This document shows, piece by piece, positions 18,401-32,700 of a stretch of 64,000 bases of DNA (position 1 is its first letter; every line of letters starts with the position of its first letter). The translations under genes were made by a program, and so were the position numbers. Origin of the DNA: Bog-473 sp963738135 (GTDB lineage Bacteria; Actinomycetota; Acidimicrobiia; Acidimicrobiales; RAAP-2). Under the pieces are notes generated by a model. The model had not been told where the DNA came from, searched no databases, and worked only from the letters and a program-made list of their open reading frames with translations. The stretch spans positions 519,505-583,504 of the forward strand of contig CAVTVK010000003.1 in the NCBI GenBank assembly GCA_963738135.1. Direction: 5' to 3'.

Positions 18401-19091
18401 AGCCGGCGGCCTGGGTCGCGACCCCGGTCTTCGACGGCGCCCACTGGGACGAGGTCGAGGACGCCGGGGCGCACCCGACGATTCAGAAGGTCTTCGGGAC
18501 GCTGAACTCGGACTCGGCCAACGGTGACGTGCAGATCGGCACCGACGGCAAGGTCACGTTGTACAACGGCCGTACCGGCGAGGAGTACGACAACCCGATT
18601 TCGGTCGGCTTCGTCTACATCCTGAAGCTCGCCCACCTGGTCGACGACAAGATCCACGCCCGCTCCACCGGCCCGTACTCCATGATCACGCAGCAGCCGC
18701 TGGGTGGGAAGGCGCAGTTCGGTGGCCAGCGCTTCGGCGAAATGGAAGTGTGGGCACTGGAGGCCTTCGGCGCGGCCTACGCCCTGCAGGAGCTGCTGAC
18801 CATCAAGTCCGACGACGTGCTGGGCCGAGTCAAGGTCTACGAGGCCATCGTCAAGGGCGAGAACATCCCCGAACCGGGCATCCCCGAATCGTTCAAGGTG
18901 CTCATCAAGGAGATGCAGTCCCTCTGCCTCGACGTCGAGGTCCTGGCCGTCGACGGCCGTGAGATCGAGATGCACGAGCTGGACGAGGACGTGTTCCGCA
19001 CGGCTGAAGAGCTGGGCATCGACATCAGCCGCAACGAGCGCGGCTCCGACGAAGAAGACGAGCGGCGTGCCGCAGAGAGGAGCTTCTCCTA

Positions 19092-19092
<1 letters not shown>
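15500..19092 (+). CDS. rpoB: DNA-directed RNA polymerase subunit beta (two apparent frameshifts)
   Basis: Catalytic beta subunit, about 1,196 residues. The start is TTG 15500, seven bases after GGGAGGAG (MSSRSRSPERVSFANINEAL). Extra C bases in the CCC runs at 16431-16433 and 16875-16877 break the frame. Removing them restores VASEILASATYMLHL and CPIETPEGPNIGLIGAL. The rifampicin region is intact and wild-type looking (SQLSQFMDQNNPLSGLAHKR, LGPGGLSRERAGFEV). The C-terminal KARSTGPYSMITQQPLGGKA-type region is present (here HARSTGPYSMITQQPL). Its TAA overlaps the rpoC ATG (TAATG). Confidence 0.96.
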
Positions 19093-23190
<4,098 letters not shown>

Positions 23191-23235
23191 ACTCCCTCCC
23201 GTTCCGTTCGCGGGGAAGACGAAGGGGAGGGTCCG

Positions 23236-24204
23236 ATGGCGACACCGGGCAAGGTGGCTGACTCGAACGTGCCGGACGACGTCGCGTCGTCTGGCACGGG
23301 TCACTACCGGCTGTCCGACATTCGGGCCCTCGAGGCCCAGTCGATCCACGTCTTCCGGGAGGTGGCGGCCGAGTTCGAGCGGCCCGTCCTGCTGTTCTCG
23401 GGCGGCAAGGACTCCATCGTCATGCTGCACCTGGCCAAGAAGGCCTTCTGGCCGGCACCGGTGCCCTTCCCGGTCCTGCACGTGGACACCGGGCGCAACT
23501 TCGACGAGGTCCTCGAGTTCCGCGACCGCCATGCCTCCGCGCTCGGCGTGCGCCTCGATGTGGCCAAGGTGCAGGACGACATCGACGCCGGCCGGACCGT
23601 GGAGGACACCGCGCCGGGCGCCACGCGCAACCGCCTGCAGACGCCGACCCTGCTCCGGGCCATCGCCGAGGGCCGCCACGACGCCGTCTTCGGCGGCGCC
23701 CGCCGGGACGAGGAGAAGGCGCGGGCCAAGGAGCGCATCTTCAGCTTCCGCGACGAGTTCGGCCAGTGGGACCCGAAAAACCAGCGACCCGAGCTCTGGA
23801 ACCTCTACAACGCCCGCCACAACAAGGGCGAGCACATCCGCGTCTTCCCCCTGTCGAACTGGACCGAGCTCGACGTGTGGCACTACATCCGGGACGAGCG
23901 CATCGACGTCCCGTCCATCTACTTCGCCCATCGCCGGCAGGTGTTCCAGCGCGACGGCATGCTGATGGCGGTCACCGAGCACCTGGCCCCGGAGGAGGAC
24001 GACCCCGTCTTCGAGGCCATGGTGCGCTTTCGCACGGTCGGCGACGCGGACTGCACGGGCTGCGTCGAGTCGATGGCCGAGTCGATCGACCTCGTGCTGG
24101 CGGAGGTCGCCGGCACCCGGCTGACCGAGCGCGGCGCCACCCGGGCCGATGACCGTATTTCGGAGGCCGGCATGGAGGATCGCAAGCGGGAGGGGTACTT
24201 CTGA
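23236..24204 (+). CDS. cysD: sulfate adenylyltransferase subunit 2, copy 1
   Basis: 322 residues. Catalytic subunit of ATP sulfurylase, forming APS from sulfate and ATP together with the CysN GTPase. The PP-loop motif SGGKDSIVMLHLA lies at about residues 55-67, and the family-specific GGARRDEEKARAKERI follows. The C-terminus (ATRADDRISEAGMEDRKREG) is typical of CysD. The stop overlaps the start of cysNC (TGATG), giving translational coupling. The position directly after rpoC is unusual. A close paralogue lies 3 kb downstream. Confidence 0.95.
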   Translation: MATPGKVADSNVPDDVASSGTGHYRLSDIRALEAQSIHVFREVAAEFERPVLLFSGGKDSIVMLHLAKKAFWPAPVPFPVLHVDTGRNFDEVLEFRDRHASALGVRLDVAKVQDDIDAGRTVEDTAPGATRNRLQTPTLLRAIAEGRHDAVFGGARRDEEKARAKERIFSFRDEFGQWDPKNQRPELWNLYNARHNKGEHIRVFPLSNWTELDVWHYIRDERIDVPSIYFAHRRQVFQRDGMLMAVTEHLAPEEDDPVFEAMVRFRTVGDADCTGCVESMAESIDLVLAEVAGTRLTERGATRADDRISEAGMEDRKREGYF

Positions 24205-26063
24205 TGGCCGAGCTCCTGCGCCTGGCCACCGCCGGTTCGGTGGACGACGGCAAGTCCACGCTGATCGGCCGCCTGCTCTACGACGCCAAGGGGATCTTCG
24301 AGGACCAGCTCGAGGCCATCCGGCGCACCAGCGAGCAGCGCGGCGGCGTGGAGACCGACCTGGCGCTGCTGACCGACGGGCTACGGGCCGAGCGGGAACA
24401 GGGCATCACCATCGACGTGGCCTACCGCTATTTCGCCACGCCCAAGCGCAAGTTCATCATCGCCGACACGCCGGGGCACACCGAGTACACGCGCAACATG
24501 GTGACGGGCGCCTCCAATGCGCACGTGGCCCTGATCCTCATCGACGCGCGCAAGGGCGTGATCGAGCAGACGCGCCGCCACGCCTTCCTCTCCTCCATGC
24601 TGGGGGTCCCGCACATGGTGGTGTGCGTGAACAAGATGGACCTGATCGATTGGGATCAGGATCGCTACGAACGGATCAAGTCCGACTTCATGGAGTTCGC
24701 CGCCCGGCTGAACGTGCACGACATCACGTTCATCCCCATCTCGGCCTTGCGCGGCGACAACGTGGTGCAGCGGTCGGAGCACATGTGGTGGTACGACGGC
24801 TCACCCTTGCTGAATCACCTCGAATCGGTCTACATCGGGAGCGACGAGAACTTCATCGACCCGCGCTTCCCGGTGCAGTACGTCATTCGGAGCCAGACGC
24901 CCGAGAACCCCGACTTCCGTGGCTACGCGGGGACGGTGGCCAGCGGCGTCCTCCGGCCCGGCGACGACGTGCTGGTCCTGCCCACCGGCACGATCTCCCG
25001 TATCGCCTCCATCGCCACCGCCGACGGCGAGGTGGCCGAGGCCTTCCCGCCCATGGCCGTGGTGATCACCTTGGAGGACGACATCGCCGTCTCGCGGGGC
25101 GACATCCTGTGCCGGCCCAACAACCGTCCGACGGTGTCGCACGATATCGAGGCCACGGTGTGCTGGATGGACGAGCGCTCCTCGCTGGCCGAGGGACGCA
25201 CGTACCTGCTCAAGCACAGCACCCGGACGGTGCGGGCGACGGCGCAGACCCTGCACTACCGCCTCGACATCAACGGCCTGCACCGCGACGAGGCGGCGCC
25301 GAAGCTGGAGCTGAACGAGGTCGGTCGCCTGACCTTCCGCTGCACCGAGCCGCTGCTCGTCGACGACTACACGACGAACCGCTCCACCGGGAGCTTCATC
25401 ATCATCGACCCGACCACCAACGCGACGGTGGGCGCGGGCGTCATCCGGGTCATCGCCACGGCGCACGCCAGCCCGAACGTGGTGCGCCACGACGGCCGGC
25501 TGCCCCGGGTCGATCGCTTCGCCGCGCTGGGGACGTCGGGTGCGACGCTGCTCTTCACCGGCCTGTCCGGTGCGGGCAAGTCGACGGTCGCCGCCGCGGT
25601 GGAGGAGGCGTTCGTGCGCACCGGGCGGCCCGCCTTCCTGCTCGACGGGGACAACCTGCGCCACGGGCTGAACGCCGACCTCGGCTTCTCGGACCGTGAC
25701 CGCACCGAGAACGTGCGCCGGGCCGGGGAGGTGGCGGCCATGTTCGCCGAGTCGGGTGCGCTGGCACTCATCGCCTTGATCTGTCCCTTTGCCGAGGACC
25801 GCCAGCTCATCCGCTCCCTGCATGAGCAGGCGGGCCTGCCTTTCGTGGAGATCTTCGTCGATACCTCGCTCGAGGAGTGCGAGCGGCGGGACCCCAAGGG
25901 CCTGTACGCCCGGGCCCGGGCGGGCCAGTTGCCCGGGTTCACCGGCATCGACTCCGAGTACGAGGTGCCGGCCGAGCCCGATCTGATCCTCGGGCCGGCG
26001 TCGGGCTCACTGGCGGAACAGGTGTCGAGGGTGCTCGAACTGCTGGAAGAGACTCTGCGTTAA
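24204..26063 (+). CDS. cysNC: bifunctional CysN GTPase / CysC APS kinase, copy 1
   Basis: 619 residues. N-terminal EF-Tu-like GTPase (GSVDDGKSTLIGRLL, DTPGHTEYTRNM, NKMD) followed by beta-barrel domains. From about residue 445 an APS kinase domain follows, with P-loop GLSGAGKST at 453-461 and DGDNLRHGLN. Together with CysD it makes APS, then PAPS. At position 527, which aligns with the phosphorylated Ser of E. coli CysC (the ISP motif), this copy has Cys (codon TGT, 25782-25784), whereas copy 2 has Ser. Kinase activity of this copy is therefore less certain. Confidence 0.94.
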   Translation: MAELLRLATAGSVDDGKSTLIGRLLYDAKGIFEDQLEAIRRTSEQRGGVETDLALLTDGLRAEREQGITIDVAYRYFATPKRKFIIADTPGHTEYTRNMVTGASNAHVALILIDARKGVIEQTRRHAFLSSMLGVPHMVVCVNKMDLIDWDQDRYERIKSDFMEFAARLNVHDITFIPISALRGDNVVQRSEHMWWYDGSPLLNHLESVYIGSDENFIDPRFPVQYVIRSQTPENPDFRGYAGTVASGVLRPGDDVLVLPTGTISRIASIATADGEVAEAFPPMAVVITLEDDIAVSRGDILCRPNNRPTVSHDIEATVCWMDERSSLAEGRTYLLKHSTRTVRATAQTLHYRLDINGLHRDEAAPKLELNEVGRLTFRCTEPLLVDDYTTNRSTGSFIIIDPTTNATVGAGVIRVIATAHASPNVVRHDGRLPRVDRFAALGTSGATLLFTGLSGAGKSTVAAAVEEAFVRTGRPAFLLDGDNLRHGLNADLGFSDRDRTENVRRAGEVAAMFAESGALALIALICPFAEDRQLIRSLHEQAGLPFVEIFVDTSLEECERRDPKGLYARARAGQLPGFTGIDSEYEVPAEPDLILGPASGSLAEQVSRVLELLEETLR

Positions 26064-26420
26064 CCGGCCGACCGCCCGTGTGATGGCGGCGGCGATGTCG
26101 TCGCTCGCCGGTCGCAATCGACTTTGTGCGTCGGATTGTCAAGGGGGCGGCGCGTCTTGATGTGAGGGCGCCTCGCGCCACCGCGCGCTCGATCGGTGGT
26201 CACCGCGGCCGGCGTCTTCGTTGACAACGGTCGGTGGTCGGTCGGTTGCAGGTTGATGAATTCACGCACAACTCTTCGCATACACCATGCAAAGACCCTT
26301 CCCTTCCGCGTCGCGACTTCATACCATGCAACCGGGAAGAGGAACGTGGGTTGACGCCGCGAACCTCGACGACTCCGTTGTCTCGGAGTTGTCAAAAGCA
26401 CTTGTCGGAGGTGCGCGTCG
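26064..26420 (+). promoter_or_regulatory. intergenic region between the two cys operons
   Basis: 357 bases, no gene seen. It contains three copies of the near-palindrome TTGTCAA: 26136-26142 and 26389-26395 on this strand, and as TTGACAA at 26221-26227. The string ACCATGCAA occurs twice, near 26284 and 26324. TTGACA at 26221 could be a -35 element but has no clear -10 partner. The last 20 bases carry GGAGG before the cysD2 ATG. Likely the promoter/operator region of the second cys operon. Confidence 0.45.
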
Positions 26421-27452
26421 ATGGCCAGACCAGTAGCAACACGTCCTCTCTCCACGCGGCATGACGTACCCGTGCCCGTGCCTGTGTCTGCGGGCGTGTC
26501 AGCACCCGCACCCGGGTCCGTGGGCGACGGCGATCCAGATGGCACCAGCGCGTACAAGCTCAGTCACCTGGGCGCGCTCGAGGCCCAATCGATCTACATC
26601 ATGCGAGAGGTGGCCGCTGAGTTCGAACGCCCGGCACTGCTGTTCTCGGGCGGCAAGGACTCCATCGTCATGCTGCACCTGGCACGTAAGGCGTTCTTCC
26701 CCTCCCCGCCGCCGTTCCCGGTGCTGCACATCGACACGGGCCGGAACTTCCCCGAGGTCCTCGAGTTCCGTGACCGCACCGTGGAGGGCCTGGGCATCCG
26801 GCTGGTGATCGGTCACGTGCAGGACGACATCGACGCCGGGCGCATAGCCGAGGAGTCGGGCGCCCGAGCGACCCGCAACAAGCTGCAGACGCCCACGTTG
26901 CTGCGCACGATCCGCGAGAACGAATTCGACGCTCTCTTCGGTGGGGCTCGCCGCGACGAGGAAAAGGCGCGCGCCAAGGAGCGGATCTACAGCTTCCGCG
27001 ACCAGTACGGCCAATGGGATCCGAAGAACCAGCGCCCGGAGCTCTGGAATCTGTTCAACGGGCGCCATCACAAGGGAGAGCACATCCGGGTCTTCCCACT
27101 TTCCAACTGGACGGAGCTCGATGTGTGGCAATACATCGCCGACGAGCGGATCGAGGTGCCTTCCATTTACTTCGCTCATCAGCGGACGGTCTTCGTGCGA
27201 GACGGCATGCTCATGTCCGTCAACGAACACCTCACGCCAGGCGAGGGCGCGGAACTCTTCGACGCGCAGGTCCGATTCCGTACGGTCGGAGACGCCGACT
27301 GCACCGGCTGCGTCGAATCGCCGGCCCACACGGTCGAGGACATCATCGAAGAGGTGGCCGTCACGAGGCTCACCGAGCGTGGCGCGACCCGGGCCGACGA
27401 CCGGATCTCGGACAGTGGGATGGAAGATCGCAAGCGGGAGGGATACTTCTAA
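26421..27452 (+). CDS. cysD: sulfate adenylyltransferase subunit 2, copy 2
   Basis: 343 residues. Same architecture as copy 1 (SGGKDSIVMLHLA, GGARRDEEKARAKERI, ending DRKREGYF) but with a Pro/Val/Ala-rich N-terminal extension of about 45 residues (VPVPVPVSAGVSAPAPG) absent from copy 1. ATG 26421 follows GGAGG; a later start would remove the extension. Codon choice looks somewhat less GC-biased than in copy 1. The stop overlaps cysNC2 (TAATG). It lies just upstream of the polysaccharide locus, hinting that this copy supplies PAPS for glycan sulfation rather than only cysteine synthesis. Confidence 0.93.
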   Translation: MARPVATRPLSTRHDVPVPVPVSAGVSAPAPGSVGDGDPDGTSAYKLSHLGALEAQSIYIMREVAAEFERPALLFSGGKDSIVMLHLARKAFFPSPPPFPVLHIDTGRNFPEVLEFRDRTVEGLGIRLVIGHVQDDIDAGRIAEESGARATRNKLQTPTLLRTIRENEFDALFGGARRDEEKARAKERIYSFRDQYGQWDPKNQRPELWNLFNGRHHKGEHIRVFPLSNWTELDVWQYIADERIEVPSIYFAHQRTVFVRDGMLMSVNEHLTPGEGAELFDAQVRFRTVGDADCTGCVESPAHTVEDIIEEVAVTRLTERGATRADDRISDSGMEDRKREGYF

Positions 27453-29314
27453 TGACCGAGCTCCTACGTCTGGCCACGGCCGGGTCGGTTGACGACGGCA
27501 AGTCCACCCTGATCGGACGCCTCCTCTACGACTCGAAAGCGATCTACGAGGACCAGCTCGACGCGATTCAGCGGACCAGCGAGCGTCGAGGCAACGCCGA
27601 AACGGATCTGTCACTCCTCACCGACGGCCTGAGGGCCGAGCGCGAACAGGGCATCACGATCGATGTGGCCTACCGGTACTTCTCCACGCCGAGGCGAAAG
27701 TTCATCATCGCCGACACGCCGGGCCACGCGGAGTACACGCGCAACATGGTCACCGGCGCCTCGAACGCGCACTTGGCCATGATCCTCATCGATGCCCGCA
27801 ACGGCATCGTCGAGCAGAGCCGGCGCCATGCCTTCCTCTCGCACCTGCTGGGCATCCCCCACATGGTCGTCTGCATCAACAAGATGGACCTCGTCGACTG
27901 GGATCGTGAACGGTTCGAAGAGATCCAAGAGGAGTTCATGGCGTTCGCCACGCGTCTCGATGTCAGGGACGTGGCGTTCATACCGATTTCCGCTCTGCAC
28001 GGGGACAATGTCGTCAACCCCTCGGACAACGCGTGGTGGTACCGGGGCCGGCCGCTCCTCAACCACCTCGAGACGGTGTACATCGCGAGTGACGAGAACT
28101 TCATCGACCCGCGGTTCCCGGTGCAGTACGTGATCAGGTCACACGGTTCAACCGGCGTCGACTTCCGTGGCTATGCCGGGTCGGTGGCCAGCGGGGTCTT
28201 TCGCCCGGGTGACCCGGTCGTCGTCATGCCCTCAGGAGTGGCCACCACCATCCGGACGATCGAGACGGCGGACGGGCAGGTCGAAGAGGCCTTCCCCCCC
28301 ATGGCCGTCACGATGACCCTGGCCGACCCGGTGGGAGTGGCCAGGGGCGACATGATCTGCCGCCCCAACAACCAGCCGAGCATGACGCAGGAGATCGAGG
28401 CGACGGTGAGCTGGATGGACGCCCAGCAGGATCTCACCGTCGGTACCCAGCTTTTGGTCAAACACACCACCAAATTGGTACGGGCCACCGTTGAGACGCT
28501 GCACTACAAGATGGACGTCAACGGCCTCCGTCGAGACGAGGGCGCAACCTCGCTGGCCCTCAACGACATCGGACGCATCCGACTGCACACGACAGAGTCG
28601 TTGGCCATCGACGACTACCAGCTCAACCGGGCGACGGGGAGCTTCATCCTGATCGACCCGCATACCAACCTCACGGTCGGCGCCGGGACGGTGAAGTTCG
28701 CGGCCCAACATGCGCCCAGCCCCAACGTGGTGCGCCACACCGGCAAGCTCACCGCCGAGGAGCGCTACCGCCACCTCGGGGTGCGCGGGGCCACCGTGCT
28801 CTTCACCGGCCTCTCCGGCTCGGGCAAGTCGACGCTGGCCTCCGCCGTGGAGGAACTCTTGGTGAAGCGAGGCCAGCCGGCCTTCATGGTCGACGGGGAC
28901 AACCTTCGCCACAACCTCTGTAGTGATCTTGGATTTTCACCCGAAGACCGCGCCGAGAACCTCCGGCGTGCGGGGGAGGTGGCACGGCTGTTGGCCGAGG
29001 ACGGGACGGTCGCGCTGCTGTCCCTCATCAGTCCGTGCGCCGAGGAGCGCCGAAAGCTGCGCGAGGTCCATGCAGACACGGGGATGACCTTCTTCGAGGT
29101 CTACGTCAACACGCCGCTCGAAATCTGCGAGCAGCGGGACCCGAAAGGCCTCTACGCCAAGGCGCGGGCGGGAGAGCTCCCGGACTTCACCGGCATCGGT
29201 GCGGGATACGAGGTGCCGGCCTATCCCGACCTCGAACTGACCCCCGAATGCGGGGAGATCTTCGACCAGGCCCTGCAGGTCGTCGGCCTGCTGAACGAGA
29301 TACATCAGCTTTAG
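27452..29314 (+). CDS. cysNC: bifunctional CysN GTPase / CysC APS kinase, copy 2
   Basis: 620 residues from the ATG that overlaps the cysD2 stop. GTPase motifs GSVDDGKSTLIGRLL, DTPGHAEYTRNM and NKMD. The APS kinase P-loop GLSGSGKST falls at 453-461, the same numbering as copy 1. The ISP motif keeps Ser527 (codon AGT, 29030-29032), so this is the copy with the canonical kinase residue. The protein is colinear with copy 1 over its whole length, indicating duplication of the whole operon or acquisition of a second one. Confidence 0.94.
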   Translation: MTELLRLATAGSVDDGKSTLIGRLLYDSKAIYEDQLDAIQRTSERRGNAETDLSLLTDGLRAEREQGITIDVAYRYFSTPRRKFIIADTPGHAEYTRNMVTGASNAHLAMILIDARNGIVEQSRRHAFLSHLLGIPHMVVCINKMDLVDWDRERFEEIQEEFMAFATRLDVRDVAFIPISALHGDNVVNPSDNAWWYRGRPLLNHLETVYIASDENFIDPRFPVQYVIRSHGSTGVDFRGYAGSVASGVFRPGDPVVVMPSGVATTIRTIETADGQVEEAFPPMAVTMTLADPVGVARGDMICRPNNQPSMTQEIEATVSWMDAQQDLTVGTQLLVKHTTKLVRATVETLHYKMDVNGLRRDEGATSLALNDIGRIRLHTTESLAIDDYQLNRATGSFILIDPHTNLTVGAGTVKFAAQHAPSPNVVRHTGKLTAEERYRHLGVRGATVLFTGLSGSGKSTLASAVEELLVKRGQPAFMVDGDNLRHNLCSDLGFSPEDRAENLRRAGEVARLLAEDGTVALLSLISPCAEERRKLREVHADTGMTFFEVYVNTPLEICEQRDPKGLYAKARAGELPDFTGIGAGYEVPAYPDLELTPECGEIFDQALQVVGLLNEIHQL

Positions 29315-29572
29315 CGTCCGCTCACATTGTCGGCCAAAGCCTGGCTGCTTTGCGCCTATTCACGACTTGTTCATTTGTCTCGTTGCAATGACCTTTACAT
29401 GAGCGCGCCCGGGCTGACACGTCCCTCACCTCGGTATATTCACCTAAATCTCAATGGAATTAGTGCGATTTAAACTACAAGACCGGTCGATTTTGGCGAC
29501 AGTGCATGCGCCCGCTTTGTCATATGAATTGAGCGCTCATTGTCCAACTTACCCGTGATTCTGCAACCACAA
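29315..29572 (+). promoter_or_regulatory. AT-rich intergenic region upstream of the polysaccharide locus
   Basis: About 260 bases, clearly lower in GC than anything around it (for example the stretch 29425-29540). No credible gene. It most likely holds promoter elements of the downstream operon; with so many A/T hexamers I cannot single one out. Confidence 0.5.
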
Positions 29573-29588
29573 TGTGACTAAAGTCATA
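29573..29588 (+). promoter_or_regulatory. CRP/GlxR-like operator
   Basis: TGTGA-CTAAAG-TCATA. The left half matches the CRP/GlxR half-site exactly and the right half differs by one base from TCACA, with the standard 6-base spacer. It lies about 180 bases before the GH26 gene and may place the glycan locus under a cAMP-type regulator. No such regulator is in the window. Confidence 0.5.
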
Positions 29589-29764
29589 GGCGTGTCATCC
29601 GGGACCCCTTTCCCGCTGACCACACGACGGTCCCCCCTCTTGCCCGACGGCAAGGACCTGCCTGTGGAATCGGCGCTGCCTCCATGGAGGCGCACGTTGG
29701 ACAGGCCGACTGCGGTGTCGCCCACCTTGTGGGGGCCCGAAGGAACCAGTATGTCCACGAAGGC
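29589..29764 (+). promoter_or_regulatory. structured leader of the polysaccharide operon
   Basis: About 175 GC-rich bases between the operator and the likely start. They contain the perfect 14-base palindrome GCCTCCATGGAGGC (29678-29691) and several C-runs facing G-runs (CCCCCC near 29633 and GGGGGCCC near 29732). It could be a 5' UTR with regulatory folding. I compared it by eye with cyclic di-GMP and cyclic di-AMP riboswitch consensus features and found no match. Confidence 0.35.
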
Positions 29765-32700
29765 ATGAGGGCTGCGCACGCGGCTCGCCGACGCCGGATC
29801 CTGAGAGGCGCGCCGCCAGTCGGTCGTACTGCCCCGTGGTCTCCTGCTGCGCGGATGGGATCGGGTTCCAGGTTCGTGCTGGTCGCCTCGACCGTGGCCC
29901 TGGTGGCGAGCATCATGGCGTTCGGACTCTTCGGGACCGCTTCCAAGTCGGTCTCCGCCGGCTCCGTCGCACCGCCGTCAACGGTGCAGCAGCCCGCCGT
30001 GCCCGGGGCCGGAACGGCGTACCTCGGTGCATTCGTCGACCCCAAGGGGACGGCCTTGAGCGCGGACGATCCGACCGGCGGCGTCGCCAGCCTGCAGGCC
30101 GAGCTCGATGCGCTCCCGAACTTCAATCAGCAGTCGGGGGGGCAGCCTCCGTCGATCTTGTCGACGTTCCAGAACTGGGCCGAGCCGGTCGGGGTGGCCG
30201 GGCTCGAAAGTGTCGCCGCGACCGGTGCCATCCCGATGGTCACGTGGAACTGTGGAGACACCGATGCCAACGTGGCGGCGGGATCGGATGACGCAATGGT
30301 CAGCGCAGAGGCGCAGGCACTGGCGGCGACCGATGTCCCCGTGCTCTTCCGCTGGTTCCCGGACCCGAACCTCACAGGCGGGTCCGCTGCGACATCGTGC
30401 CTGGGAACCGCCGGAGCGTCCGGGTACGTCGCGGCGTACCAACACATTCACAGTCTGTTCGTGGCGGCCGGTGCGACCAACGTGGCCTTCGTCTGGTCCG
30501 TCGATGCGTCCTCGGCGGCAGACCCCAACCTGGCGGCCTACTACCCCGGTGGGCAGGTCGTCGATTGGATCGCTGCAGACGGTGGCGCGACACCGAGCGA
30601 CGAGACGCAATCCGCCGCGTTCACCAGCGAGTTCGCATCGTGGTACTCGGCCTTCTCGGCGTCCGGCAAACCCATGATGGTGTCAACCGGGGCCGGTGCC
30701 GGATCGCAATCGGTGTACCTCGACCAGATCCGCACTGATCTCCCCGGTCACTATCCGCAGGTAAAGGCATTGGTCTATTTCGACGCGCCCGACCTGGCGA
30801 GTGGCGACCAGTATCAGTTGGACGCGGCGGGCTCCGCATCGTTCCAACAACTGGCGGGGTCACCCCTCTTCAATCCCGCCCGGTCGACAAGCAAAACGAA
30901 GGTTTCGCCGTCGCAAACCTCTGTTTCGATCGGAACCACCGTGACGCTCAGCGCGTCGGTCGACGCAAGTGACAACAGTGGAAGTGTCACCTTCCTCGAC
31001 AACGGAGCGGTCATCGGGGGTTGTGTCTTCGTCCCGATACGGACCGCACCGAGCTGCCGAGCGTCACAGCTGACCGCCGGGGGGCAGAGCATCGTCGCCG
31101 TGTACAGCGGCGATGCAACGTTCGCGCCGTCGACTTCGGCGCCCGTCGTCGTGACCGTCCACGAGCCCAGCGCCCCCTCGAACGTCTCGGGGCCTCCTTC
31201 CCACCCGCCTACGAAGACTCCCTTCGGATCGGCGACGAGCACTTCCTCCGTCTCAGCTCCCTCGGCGGGAACCGCCGACCAGTCTCCGGGCCTCTCGAAG
31301 GCTCTCGTGCCGGCAGAAGGGTCGGCCTATCTGGGGTCGTTCGTCGACCCGTCGGGGACTGCGCTCCGGCCCGGCAATCCGACGGGCGGCATTGCCAGCC
31401 TGCCGAGTGAACTCTCGGCGTTGCCGGCCCTCCAGCAGACCTTGACGCGCCCACTCTCGATCGTTCCGGTCTTCCTGAATTGGAACGATCCCATCACGGT
31501 GACCGATCTCGATCAGGTGATCGCCACCGGTGGAATTCCGATGATCACCTGGAGCTGTGGCGCCAAAGACACGAATGTGGCCGCCGGTCGGGACGACAAG
31601 CAGATCGACTCGGTTGCCGCAAAGCTGGCGCAGTTCCAGCTTCCCGTGTTTCTTCGCTGGTTCCCGGACCCGAACTCCACGACCACCGGCACCGCATGTC
31701 TGGCGAGCGCCGGTGCAACGGGGTACGTGGCGGCCTATCGGCACATCCACGACAGGTTGGTGGCCGACGGCGCATCCAATGTGACCTACGTCTGGTCGGT
31801 CGACACCACCACACCGCAGGCGTCCCGTTCGTGGAGCCGCTTCTACCCGGGGACGCAGTACGTGGACTGGATCGGCGCCGATGGGTACGCCACCTCGACG
31901 ACGACTGCCTCTGTCGCCAACGATTTCGGCCCTTGGTACTCGGCCTTTTCCGCCCAGAAGCCACTCATGATCTCGCAGACCGCAGCCACCCCCGCGCTGC
32001 AGGCGCAGTACATCGAGCAGCTGTCGACGGTACCTGCCAAGTTCCCGCAGGTGAGGGCGGTCGTCTACTTCGACGCGCCCGACGTGACGAATCGACGCAG
32101 TTACGAACTGGACCCGCAGAGCGCCGGCGAACAGCAACTGGTCGCGCTGAGCGCGCTGCCCGCCTTCCAACCTGTGCGAACGGTCACGACGACGTCGGTG
32201 ACCGTGTCGGCCAACCCCGTTTCCGAGGGTCAGGCCGTCTCGCTCTCGGCTCAGGTCAGCAACGCAGACCCGGGCGGTCACCTCGCCTTCTACGACAACG
32301 GGTCGGGCATTCCCGGTTGCGGAGCCGTTCCGCTCGATCTCGCAGGAAGTTGCAGCACGTCCTCTCTGTCGGTCGGGGACAACCAGATCGTCGTCGACTA
32401 CAGCGGTGACGCGGTCTCGGGGTCGTCCGCATCGGCGCCGGTCGACATGGTCGTCACGTCGACCCTGCGGCCAGTCGGACCACCGGTCATTCCCGGTCCT
32501 GGCCACGCGTATCTCGGTGCGTGGGTGAGGCCGCAAGTGTCACATGTCGTCCTGCCTCCCCACGCTGCCATCCTTCAGGAGTTGCAAAACCTCGCGTCGT
32601 TCAACGCCTCACTGCAGCGTCCACTCTCCATCGTGCACATGTACCAATCATGGGCGAACCCCGTGTCGACTCGTGAGCTCCAAGAAGTCCTGGCCAACGG

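Noticed and set aside
26064..26420. Integration site or mobile element between the two cys operons
   Set aside because: No integrase, transposase, terminal inverted repeats or tRNA fragment seen; only short repeats that fit operators.
29589..29764. Cyclic di-GMP or cyclic di-AMP riboswitch before the glycan operon
   Set aside because: None of the conserved sequence elements of these classes could be found by eye.
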